Assembly (NCBI GenBank): GCA_022563625.1
Contig: JADFNA010000072.1
Location: forward strand, 1-7,391
DNA from: Candidatus Zixiibacteriota bacterium
Lineage (GTDB): Bacteria > Zixibacteria > MSB-5A5 > GN15 > JACZUZ01
Reading direction: 5' to 3'
DNA length: 7,391 nucleotides
The number at the start of each line of letters is the position of its first letter. Position 1 is the stretch's first letter. Shown piece by piece: positions 1 to 5,379 of this stretch. Below the pieces are notes generated by a model. It was not told where the DNA came from. It saw only the letters and a program-made list of their open reading frames with translations, and did no database searches. The translations under genes and the position numbers were made by a program.

Positions 1-57
1 CGGCTAACTCCTCGCAAAGACAGCATATTCGTAGGTGCGGGTTCCCTGATGGCGTAG

Positions 58-99
58 GTCGGGTTCCGAAGTCCGCACCAGCGGACAGAGAAACCCGAC
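58..99. repeat. Nested palindromic intergenic repeat (GTCGGGTT...AACCCGAC)
   Basis: An outer 8-bp inverted repeat, GTCGGGTT at 58-65 and AACCCGAC at 92-99, encloses a second perfect one, GTCCGC at 71-76 and GCGGAC at 81-86 with an ACCA loop. The whole would fold as a hairpin with a symmetric internal loop. A partial direct copy of its left flank (GTAGGTGCGGGTTCC) lies at 31-45. A diverged relative sharing GTTCCGAA and GAGAAACCCGAC lies near 2302-2344. It looks like a small dispersed intergenic repeat; its function is unknown. Confidence 0.6.
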
Positions 100-126
100 A
101 ATAAGTAAGGCAACTAGCCCAACACA

Positions 127-222
127 TGTCACCCTGAGCAAAGCGAAGGGTCTCAACTCAAGTCACAACAGACGCAGATATTAGATGTAGCGCCGAGATT
201 CTTCCCTTCGCCCAGAATGACA
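127..222. repeat. Dispersed inverted-repeat element with TGTCA ends
   Basis: The left end reads TGTCACCCTGAGCAAAGCGA and continues into AGGGTCTC (127-154). The right end, read on the other strand from 222, gives TGTCATTCTGGGCGAAGGGA and then AGAATCTC. The two ends are therefore imperfect terminal inverted repeats around a core of about 40 bp. From memory, TGTCAYYCTGAGCGAAG-type repeats are widespread between genes in genomes of many environmental bacteria. It has no coding capacity and resembles a non-autonomous MITE/REP-like element. Confidence 0.65.
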
Positions 223-254
223 GAGCGCTAACAAACTCCTAACAACACAAACCC

Positions 255-725
255 ATGCAACCCAACACCACATTCCAAAAATTCTTCTTCGCTTTGATAT
301 TTGTTGTCACAGCGCTGATGTTCTATGAGTTGTATCAGAGCCATCAGCGGAACATGGCGCAAAAACCGTGTGTGACTCGAACACGATTACTGCTTGACAT
401 GCTGACCGAACAGACCCTGCCGGACCCGCTGGCAGCCGCTGCCCGGAAGATCGAAATCTCTCCGAAATCCGGCAAAATCCTGGATTCGGCGGTGTTTCTG
501 CTCAAACAGTGGGGCAGGGAATCACGTTTTTCCGGCTACCGCACCGGAGGTCCAAACTCGGGCTTTACCGAGAGTATCAGGGTCTTCTACCCTCCCCCGG
601 CGCGAGTCCAAGACCCGCTGGCGCCGGGGCTCTCGAAAGTGGCGATTGATGTTCAATGGCTGCTGCTGGAGGATTCCCTGTGGCGGGCCGATCTGGATAT
701 TGTTTCAATCAGCGACACAATTTAG
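255..725 (+). CDS. Hypothetical membrane-anchored protein
   Basis: This is a 156-residue protein whose family I do not recognise. Residues about 10-27 form one hydrophobic segment after a short N-terminus with few charges, so it is probably anchored in the inner membrane with the rest outside the cytoplasm, or carries an uncleaved signal. The soluble part (about 30-156) is mixed alpha/beta in character. It holds a Pro-rich stretch around residues 112-125 and a closing hydrophobic/acidic segment (VAIDVQWLLLEDSLWRADLD), which reads like a folded beta-strand domain. The ATG at 255 has no clear Shine-Dalgarno sequence, but it is the only start that includes the whole hydrophobic segment. Codon use resembles that of rnhB and ispG. 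The gene stands alone between two repeat-rich spacers, so the context gives no functional hint. That it is a real gene is likely but not certain. Confidence 0.65.
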   Translation: MQPNTTFQKFFFALIFVVTALMFYELYQSHQRNMAQKPCVTRTRLLLDMLTEQTLPDPLAAAARKIEISPKSGKILDSAVFLLKQWGRESRFSGYRTGGPNSGFTESIRVFYPPPARVQDPLAPGLSKVAIDVQWLLLEDSLWRADLDIVSISDTI

Positions 726-1043
726 CCCTTATCCCAATATAACATAAGAAGTTACAGCGCCGCTCCGGCATTGGTGAACTCTCCTCTGAGTCCGCTCTAA
801 AGGAGACTCGCGTAGCGCTAAACACTGCGGCTTGCGCTACCGATAACAATATACGTGTGACATGACTTGACAATGTGACACAATTCCGGGCTGCAATTTC
901 GGGGCAGGCAGTCAATCGTCACTGTCACACGAGTGACGAGTCACATGACTTTCGCCAGCCTGGCTGAGAATAAACAGACTAATCATTTGACAAATCGATT
1001 GACGAATATGAATTCGCATACTACTCTGAGGAGGCGTGAGAAA
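726..1043. other. Non-coding leader upstream of rnhB
   Basis: These 318 bp hold no convincing gene. A possible hairpin has arms GTAGCGC (812-818) and GCGCTAC (834-840) with a 15-nt loop and no T-run, so it is a weak terminator candidate for the upstream gene. From 856 on, TGTGACA/TGTCACA half-sites accumulate: 856-862, 874-880, 923-929, and the inverted repeat GTGAC-GA-GTCAC at 933-944. TTGACA occurs at 867-872 and 987-992, but neither has a good -10 hexamer at the right distance, so I call no promoter here. Confidence 0.5.
1029..1034 (+). promoter_or_regulatory. Ribosome binding site fixing a GTG start for rnhB
   Basis: A perfect AGGAGG lies 9 nt before the in-frame GTG at 1044. The upstream in-frame ATGs at 933, 945 and 1008 have no comparable site and would add poorly structured, Thr/Asn-rich residues. 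The ATGs at 1071 and 1074 have a GGAG placed too close. GTG 1044 is therefore the best start. Confidence 0.7.
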
Positions 1044-1742
1044 GTGTCACGTGACAAAGCGGTCCAGGAGATGATGAAAGACATCAAGATCGACGAGTTT
1101 CTCGAAAGCCACGGCTACAAAACCGTCACAGGTGTCGACGAAGCCGGGCGTGGTCCGCTGGCTGGGCCGGTTGTCGCAGCCGCTGTGATTATTCCTGATA
1201 ATGTCACTATTGACGGACTCGATGATTCCAAGAAACTGTCAGCGGAAATGCGCGAGGCGCTTTTCACTGAAATTGCCGAGCGCGAACTTCCGGTGTCAAT
1301 CGGCATTATAGACAACAAGACAATTGACCAGTTGAATATTCTGCGGGCCTCACTGATGGCCATGCGGCGTTCAGTTTGTGGACTGAAACCAAAACCGCAA
1401 TGCTGCCTGGTGGACGGTTCATTTGAAATTCCGAATTTGAGCATGGCCCAGATGTCGATTGTCGGCGGAGACTCACTGCACCCGGCTATCATGGCCGCCT
1501 CAATTGTCGCCAAAGTCACACGCGACAGAATTATGCGCCAGTATGACGAAATCTATCCCCAGTTTTCATTCGCCGAACATGTCGGCTACCCCACCGAAAA
1601 ACACCTTAAAGAACTCAAGAAACACGGGCCGACTTCCATCCACCGCCGCTCTTTCAAACCGGTCGCCGAGGCGCTCGAACGAGTCGGCGTGTGCGCCACC
1701 GGCAAGATTGTCCTTTCGCGCACGACATTGGTTACCAATTAA
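1044..1742 (+). CDS. rnhB: Ribonuclease HII
   Basis: RNase HII cleaves the RNA strand of RNA:DNA hybrids and nicks 5' of single ribonucleotides embedded in DNA, starting ribonucleotide excision repair in the cytoplasm. From the GTG start the protein has 232 residues; the E. coli enzyme has 198. The four acidic metal ligands of the family are present: D32 and E33 in GVDEAGRGPLAGP, D124 in CLVDGSF, and D143 in GGDSLHPAI. The GRG ribonucleotide-sensing motif is at 35-37, and AASIVAKVTRD, HVGYPT (with the conserved Tyr at about 182) and HRRSFKPV follow in the normal order. The extra length is mainly an N-terminal helix of about 25 residues and about 15 residues after the last motif. The Lys usual before the GD motif is Gly here. 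yraN follows 94 bp downstream, the usual neighbour of rnhB in many bacteria. Identification is secure; the start rests on the AGGAGG site. Confidence 0.96.
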   Translation: MSRDKAVQEMMKDIKIDEFLESHGYKTVTGVDEAGRGPLAGPVVAAAVIIPDNVTIDGLDDSKKLSAEMREALFTEIAERELPVSIGIIDNKTIDQLNILRASLMAMRRSVCGLKPKPQCCLVDGSFEIPNLSMAQMSIVGGDSLHPAIMAASIVAKVTRDRIMRQYDEIYPQFSFAEHVGYPTEKHLKELKKHGPTSIHRRSFKPVAEALERVGVCATGKIVLSRTTLVTN

Positions 1743-1789
1743 TCCACATTACTTTTTTTAATGACTGCGCGGGTCGCCCGATTGCCCGA

Positions 1790-1819
1790 TTGCGCTTTTT
1801 GCATTGCGCGTTATATTAT
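1790..1819 (+). promoter_or_regulatory. Candidate sigma-70-type promoter for yraN
   Basis: TTGCGC at 1790-1795 is followed after 16-18 nt by overlapping -10-like hexamers TATATT (1812-1817) and TATTAT (1814-1819). This AT-rich patch stands out in the rnhB-yraN gap and lies about 20 nt before the yraN start. The -35 match is poor, so yraN may equally be co-transcribed with rnhB. Confidence 0.35.
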
Positions 1820-1836
1820 ATGTACGGTGAATTCTT

Positions 1837-2223
1837 ATGGCCGCTGATAAGAAAAAAATTGACAAGAACCGCCGGCTGGATGGCGCGCATTACGAAGAAG
1901 TCGCGGCGCGCTATTATGAGGAACTCGGCTATACTACGCTCGAACGCAACTGGCAGGCGGGACATCGAGAAATCGACCTGATAGTCAAAAATGACACATC
2001 ACTGATATTCGTTGAAGTCAAAGGCGGCCGGCCTGAGTATATGGGGCATCCCGCATATCGAATTGATGAGCGAAAACGAAAACTGCTGACCGAAGCCGCC
2101 GAAAAATACCTGGCCGAACATGATACTTCAGGACTCGATGTGCTCTTCGACGCGCTAATAGTAGTGCGCACATCAGCCGGAGAAAAAATTGAACGATATG
2201 CTAACGCATTCGATGTGACGTGA
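1837..2223 (+). CDS. yraN: YraN family (UPF0102) nuclease-like protein
   Basis: This 128-residue protein belongs to the conserved UPF0102/YraN family, which has a restriction-endonuclease-like (PD-(D/E)XK type) fold. Its cellular role is not firmly established; a link to DNA or RNA processing is suspected. Hallmarks in order are an N-terminal helix with GAHYEEVAARYYEELGY (16-32), LERNW, the GHREIDLIV motif with E45 and D47, and FVEVKGGRP with E60 and K62, which matches the core active-site layout. The helix ERKRKLLTEAAEKYL then leads into a final strand (DVLFDALIVVR). Length is typical of the family. The ATG at 1837 is preceded by GGTGA with a 6-nt spacer. It lies just after rnhB on the same strand, the conserved rnhB-yraN arrangement. 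No key residue appears to be missing. Confidence 0.92.
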   Translation: MAADKKKIDKNRRLDGAHYEEVAARYYEELGYTTLERNWQAGHREIDLIVKNDTSLIFVEVKGGRPEYMGHPAYRIDERKRKLLTEAAEKYLAEHDTSGLDVLFDALIVVRTSAGEKIERYANAFDVT

Positions 2224-2272
2224 TGCGCTATGATTTGACGCGGGATTATTGCGCGCGGCTTTTTGAAAAAAT

Positions 2273-2297
2273 CTGATGAGCCTGATGAGCCTGATGG
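2273..2297. repeat. Short tandem repeat, 9-bp unit CTGATGAGC
   Basis: Two perfect copies of CTGATGAGC (2273-2281, 2282-2290) and a partial third (CTGATGG, 2291-2297) lie in the convergent spacer between yraN and the minus-strand gene. It looks like slippage-generated sequence; no function is apparent. Confidence 0.6.
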
Positions 2298-2301
2298 GAT
2301 G

Positions 2302-2344
2302 TGGGCCGGCGTTCCGAACGAGCGCCGGCGAGTGAGAAACCCGA
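2302..2344. repeat. Diverged palindromic repeat related to 58-99
   Basis: A perfect 7-bp inverted repeat, GCCGGCG at 2305-2311 and CGCCGGC at 2323-2329, encloses an 11-nt loop. GAGAAACCCGAC follows at 2333-2344. GTTCCGAA in the loop and GAGAAACCCGAC are shared with the repeat at 58-99, so both seem to belong to one family. Lying between converging genes, the hairpin might help end transcription, but it has no T-run. Confidence 0.5.
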
Positions 2345-2352
2345 CTAGCGTT

Positions 2353-2760
2353 CTAGCGCTGAGCCGAATCATAAACGGTCGAATCATGAACGGCCGAATC
2401 AAGCGTGTCTCGCGAGGCAAGCTCCAGTTCAATCAGTGAATCTGTTCGGCGCCTGACCGCTTTCCAGAACAGGCTGATACCGCGTTCGCGGTCCTCAAAT
2501 GAATTGACATATGCATCCAATCCAACAGAATCAATCCCCAAGAGCGTCAGGATTGAATCACGAGCGGAAATCAGCTCCGGCGCCTCCAGGCTGTCTGGTT
2601 TGTGCAACGCGTTAAACACACTTAAATGGGCTGTCGCCAGCGCATATCTTTCACGGATTTCCGTGTCGAGAGCGTCGATTCGGGCTTGATAGGCCCGTAT
2701 CCCGCCGCCCACGACAATTATTACCGCCAGCCAGATAAAAGGTGTCTTTCTCAGTCGCAT
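2353..2760 (-). CDS. Hypothetical membrane-anchored protein with C-terminal pentapeptide repeat
   Basis: The protein has 135 residues. A basic start (MRLRKTP) followed by a hydrophobic stretch at 8-20 suggests an N-terminal membrane anchor. Residues about 22-50 and 88-117 look like charged helices, possibly coiled coil. The central part (residues 66-100, ARDSILTLLGIDSVGLDAYV onward) vaguely recalls the DUF4296 pattern of a short 'GI..' turn followed by a helix; this is only a resemblance. The end is a five-residue repeat DSAVH-DSTVY-DSAQR, encoded by 15-bp DNA repeats at 2365-2409. No strong Shine-Dalgarno site precedes the ATG at 2760. The gene is divergent from ispG, with a 216-bp gap. I do not recognise the family and assign no function. 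Codon use looks native. Confidence 0.65.
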   Translation of the reverse strand: MRLRKTPFIWLAVIIVVGGGIRAYQARIDALDTEIRERYALATAHLSVFNALHKPDSLEAPELISARDSILTLLGIDSVGLDAYVNSFEDRERGISLFWKAVRRRTDSLIELELASRDTLDSAVHDSTVYDSAQR

Positions 2761-2814
2761 TTCACTCGCATTTCAGCCGCTTCTCAGCCGCAAGCGGGCT
2801 TATTGGGTTCATTG

Positions 2815-2843
2815 TTGACAGTCGCTGTCTATTCGGCGATGTT
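2815..2843 (+). promoter_or_regulatory. Weak candidate promoter upstream of ispG
   Basis: A perfect -35 hexamer TTGACA (2815-2820) is followed 17 nt later by GATGTT (2838-2843), a poor -10. It points toward ispG and would give a leader of about 130 nt. That leader contains two copies of AAGGCCTTTC (2894-2903 and 2920-2929) flanking TTTATAA. The call is tentative. Confidence 0.25.
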
Positions 2844-2976
2844 AGTCCCGCGTCAAGCCCGAATCAGAGTAGGGCCGAAGCTGGCGAAACTCAAGGCCTT
2901 TCCGACTATGACTTTATAAAAGGCCTTTCGGGCGGCGCCACTGAACCAGAACGCACCCATAGCGTAAAAAGAAATT

Positions 2977-4530
2977 ATGACAGAAGACCAAACCAGACTG
3001 GCAGATTCAACTAACACGCCCAAAAACGCGGCGGACGCCCCTCCGGCGGATTCGCTGGACCTTAAAGAATATACCGGCAAATATCGCTACGGTTCGGCTT
3101 CCTATCAAAAGACCGTCGAACGCAGGAAATCGCGCTCTATCAAAATCGGCCCGGTTCTGATCGGCGGCGGGTTCCCTATCGCCGTGCAGTCAATGACCAC
3201 CACCGACACGCGCGATGTCGAGGCGACTGTGCGCCAGATTGAGTCACTCGAAGCCGAGGGCTGTGAAATTGTGCGCGTCTCGGTGTTGAACATGGACGCC
3301 GCCGAAAAACTTGGTGAAATCAAGAAGCGCATCAACATCCCGTTGGTGGCGGACATACATTTTCGCTACAAACTCGCCCTGGAAGCAATCGCCCAGGGTG
3401 TACACAAAGTGCGCCTAAACCCCGGCAATATCGGCGCGCGGCACAAAGTTGAGGCCGTCTGCTCGGCGGCCAAAGACGCCGGCATTCCGATTCGCATTGG
3501 CGTCAACTCGGGTTCGCTCCCGCGTGATCTTCTCATCAAGTACGGCCATGATGATCCCGAGGCGTTTGCGCTGGCGGCCATGCGCCAGATTGAGATTCTC
3601 GAAGACCACAACTTTCATAACATTGCGATTAGTGTCAAGTCTACTAATGTCAACACGTCCTATTACGCCTACAAAATTCTGGCAACCATGACTGACTATC
3701 CGTTTCATGTCGGAATCACTGAGGCGGGTACATCGTGGCCGGGTTCAATCAAGTCCGCCGCCGGGATTGGCGCAATACTTATGCAGGGTCTGGGTGACAC
3801 AATCCGCGTTTCGCTGGCCACTGATCCTGTGGAAGAAGTCAAAGTCGGCAAGCGCATACTCAGGTCACTTGAACTGAAACACGAGGGCGTTGACATCATC
3901 GCCTGTCCGACCTGCGGACGCTGCCAGATTGATATGATTCCGCTGGCTGAAGAAGTTGAGCGGCGCACGGCGCATTTCAAAAGCCCGCTCAAGGCCGCAG
4001 TTATGGGTTGTGTCGTCAATGGACCCGGTGAGGCGATGGCCGCTGACATCGGCATTGCTGGCGGCGATGGCATAGGTTTGTTGTTTAAGAAAGGAAAAGT
4101 TGTCGGTGAAGTAAAAGAACACGAACTGGCCGACCTGCTAGTTTCAGAAATAGCAAAGATGACCGGCGAAGCAGTAGCCGAAGACGACCCGCTCTATGAC
4201 ATATTAGGCGCCCCACCCCTAACTCATACAACGGATACCCCACCTCTCACTGACAAATCGGGCGCCCCACCCCTCACCAACATTACCGGCGCCCCACGCC
4301 TCACTGAGAATCCCGGTGCCCCACCCCTTGGGGTGGGTTCAGTTGGCCCCTCTTCAGAAAAAGGCGCCCGGCCCCTTCAGGCGGGTTCACATCCAGCCCC
4401 CGAAACAAAAGACCCGCGCATACACAAAATAACCTCCGGCAAAAACCGCCTCGAAGGCAACACCTCCGGCCGCGGCGGCGTCCTAAAATCCGAACACCCC
4501 GACTGGCTGCCAGACTCCGCGAAGAAGTAA
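2977..4530 (+). CDS. ispG: 4-hydroxy-3-methylbut-2-enyl diphosphate synthase (IspG/GcpE) with extended C-terminal tail
   Basis: IspG reductively converts 2-C-methyl-erythritol 2,4-cyclodiphosphate to HMBPP, the penultimate step of the MEP isoprenoid pathway, using a [4Fe-4S] cluster in the cytoplasm. The TIM-barrel part carries ERRKSRSIKIG (49-58), AVQSMTTTDT, VADIHFRYKLAL, RLNPGNIG, RIGVNSGSL, GITEAG and DPVEEVKVG. The cluster-binding domain has C310 and C313 in ACPTCGRC, and C345 with E352 in MGCVVNGPGEA. The spacing equals that of E. coli C270, C273, C305 and E312, so the enzyme should be active. It is the two-domain bacterial form, without the extra plant-type insert. At 517 residues it far exceeds the E. 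coli protein (372). About 41 extra residues precede the core, and about 107 follow residue 410. That tail starts with GAPPLTxxx nonapeptide repeats and is rich in Gly, Pro, Thr and Ser, so probably disordered. Only a weak A-rich stretch precedes the ATG. It appears monocistronic. Confidence 0.96.
   Translation: MTEDQTRLADSTNTPKNAADAPPADSLDLKEYTGKYRYGSASYQKTVERRKSRSIKIGPVLIGGGFPIAVQSMTTTDTRDVEATVRQIESLEAEGCEIVRVSVLNMDAAEKLGEIKKRINIPLVADIHFRYKLALEAIAQGVHKVRLNPGNIGARHKVEAVCSAAKDAGIPIRIGVNSGSLPRDLLIKYGHDDPEAFALAAMRQIEILEDHNFHNIAISVKSTNVNTSYYAYKILATMTDYPFHVGITEAGTSWPGSIKSAAGIGAILMQGLGDTIRVSLATDPVEEVKVGKRILRSLELKHEGVDIIACPTCGRCQIDMIPLAEEVERRTAHFKSPLKAAVMGCVVNGPGEAMAADIGIAGGDGIGLLFKKGKVVGEVKEHELADLLVSEIAKMTGEAVAEDDPLYDILGAPPLTHTTDTPPLTDKSGAPPLTNITGAPRLTENPGAPPLGVGSVGPSSEKGARPLQAGSHPAPETKDPRIHKITSGKNRLEGNTSGRGGVLKSEHPDWLPDSAKK
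4207..4341 (+). repeat. Five 27-bp tandem repeats inside ispG, derived from the palindromic element family
   Basis: Units begin at 4207, 4234, 4261, 4288 and 4315, exactly 27 bp apart, each built on a GGCGCCCCACC-like start. They code GAPPLTHTT, DTPPLTDKS, GAPPLTNIT, GAPRLTENP and GAPPLGVGS (IspG residues 411-455). The last unit completes a perfect 8-bp stem, CCCACCCC (4320-4327) with GGGGTGGG (4330-4337). A sixth, diverged in-frame hairpin coding GARPLQAGS starts at 4363. The unit start is the terminal sequence of the dispersed elements at 4547, 6027 and 7205. Confidence 0.85.
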
Positions 4531-4544
4531 CGTAGTCACTACGT
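4530..4544. repeat. 15-bp palindrome overlapping the ispG stop
   Basis: ACGTAGT-C-ACTACGT is a perfect inverted repeat with a single central base. It shares its first base with the TAA stop of ispG and lies 2 bp before the palindromic element at 4547. It has no T-run. It could contribute, with the next hairpin, to 3'-end formation or mRNA protection of ispG. Confidence 0.5.
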
Positions 4545-4546
4545 AT

Positions 4547-4649
4547 GGGTGCCCCACCGCTTGCGGTGGGAATAGTGAATTCTGAATCTTTGAAAAGGGC
4601 GTTATTCTTCATCGCAGCAACAAAACCCACAGCAAGCGGTGGGGCTCCC
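4547..4649 (-). mobile_element. Palindromic element copy 1 (non-autonomous, MITE/RPE-like)
   Basis: The terminal inverted repeats at 4547-4570 and 4626-4649 match at 22 of 24 positions. Each end is itself a hairpin; the left one is CCCACCGC (4553-4560) and GCGGTGGG (4563-4570) with a TT loop. The interior (AATAGTG, CTGAATCTTTGAAA, TTATTCTT, ATCGCAG) is shared with the copy at 7205. Read on the minus strand, the same frame as in the other copies gives GAPPLAVG and then FKDSEF. Relative to the other copies it lacks about 6 nt and then 1 nt, which shifts the frame at its far end. It lies directly after ispG. It has no transposase. Confidence 0.8.
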
Positions 4650-4665
4650 GGCTTTAGATATTACA

Positions 4666-5010
4666 ATGAATAACATTTCTGATAACAGAAAATCCCCAGT
4701 ACAATTGTCCCGAACTTTCAGAATTCTTTACTGGGCAAATTTGTCTTTGCTTATACTCTTGTATGGATCGACCATAATTCTAACGAGAAATATGCTAACG
4801 GATGATCCATCGGCGTTTATGTATGTTTTGGCCGCCACCACAATGTTTCCAGGAGCGCCGATAGTTCTAACATTCCTCGCGCTAAATGTTTGTGGTATTC
4901 TACGAGGCGGAGCTAGAAGGGGTGTCTACGTTGTTGTTACAATTCTCATAACTCTACCCCTAACTTGGATAACCCTGCAATATGTACTGTTCCTAATCCA
5001 CGCATGGTAA
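4666..5010 (+). CDS. Hypothetical small membrane protein, three predicted helices
   Basis: From the ATG at 4666 the protein has 114 residues. Three hydrophobic segments are visible at about 20-39, 52-78 and 87-112, with short polar links (TRNMLTDD, and a basic LRGGARRG that should be cytoplasmic). It is therefore probably an integral inner-membrane protein with a cytoplasmic N-terminus by one reading of the charges. I do not recognise the family. An in-frame GTG at 4639 would begin inside the repeat element, which makes ATG 4666 more likely, though no clear Shine-Dalgarno site precedes it. By eye the gene is richer in A and T at third codon positions than ispG and rnhB, which may mark it as acquired. 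It sits between a palindromic element and a repeat-bearing spacer. Confidence 0.6.
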   Translation: MNNISDNRKSPVQLSRTFRILYWANLSLLILLYGSTIILTRNMLTDDPSAFMYVLAATTMFPGAPIVLTFLALNVCGILRGGARRGVYVVVTILITLPLTWITLQYVLFLIHAW

Positions 5011-5030
5011 ATATGGACGGACGGGTGGCC

Positions 5031-5055
5031 GGGCGCCCCACCTTTCAGGTGGGTA
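5031..5055 (+). repeat. Solo end of the palindromic element
   Basis: GGGCGCCCCACC at 5031-5042, a TTTCA loop, then GGTGGGTATC reproduce a single terminal hairpin of the elements at 4547, 6027 and 7205 (stem CCCACC 5037-5042 with GGTGGG 5048-5053). No second end follows, so it is a remnant or a solo unit. Confidence 0.65.
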
Positions 5056-5343
5056 TCTTTCCCTCACAAATTCACAACAACTTCCACACAAAATCCCCTC
5101 CGGCGCCACTTATAGAGAGCCGAAACTATGCCCATCACTTGCACACACCGCCACACACACCCGATATCCATTCGGATTTCCCCTCGGCGCGCGTGTGACA
5201 CAAGAAAAAAGGGGCCAAACCGCAAGAGCTAAATACGGAAAACGAACCCAATTCTCAGCAACCCTCGCTATCAGATGAACTTGCCGGAATTTAACACGCG
5301 AATTGCTGACAAAAAGACTACAAAAGCAACATCGAATGTGTGC

Positions 5344-5361
5344 CCTGGACGTTCGTCCAGG
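5344..5361. repeat. Perfect hairpin CCTGGACG-TT-CGTCCAGG
   Basis: This is an 8-bp perfect inverted repeat around TT, followed by TTTC, 18 bp past the 3' end of thpR on the minus strand. A related, weaker sequence (GGCCCGAACGTCCGGGTTTC) lies at 7329-7348, so both may belong to another dispersed repeat family. On the minus strand it could end thpR transcription, but the T-run is missing. Confidence 0.55.
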
Positions 5362-5379
5362 TTTCATAAGGCCGCGTTG

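Larger units (their letters stand above)
5011..5379. other. Gene-free spacer with repeat remnants
   Basis: This 369-bp gap between the small membrane gene and the end of thpR holds two hairpin repeats (listed separately near 5031 and 5344). Otherwise it is a CA-rich stretch around 5140-5165 and low-information sequence. Open frames crossing it lack convincing composition or start sites. I see no tRNA-like or small-RNA-like structure that I would defend. Confidence 0.5.

Noticed and set aside
867..895. TTGACA as a -35 box for rnhB
   Set aside because: No acceptable -10 hexamer at 16-18 nt; TTGACA here is probably part of the repeated TGACA motifs.
933..1043. N-terminal extension of RNase HII from ATG 933
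   Set aside because: No Shine-Dalgarno site, low-complexity Thr/Asn-rich peptide absent from the family, and a perfect AGGAGG sits before GTG 1044.
1115..1519. Minus-strand open frame over rnhB
   Set aside because: Lies antisense to clear RNase HII motifs; its peptide has no family features.
2239..2264. Rho-independent terminator after yraN
   Set aside because: The CGCG arms are only 4 bp before a run of five T, too weak to call.
4207..4341. CRISPR-like array
   Set aside because: The 27-bp units are directly adjacent, without spacers, and maintain a coding frame.
4301..4630. Minus-strand open frame of 109 codons over the ispG tail and element
   Set aside because: Its Arg/Gly/Cys-rich peptide is the antisense of the repeat tail, and it has no start signal.
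5110..5367. Minus-strand open frame in the thpR spacer
   Set aside because: Crosses a hairpin repeat, has an irregular Cys/Arg-rich composition and no ribosome binding site.
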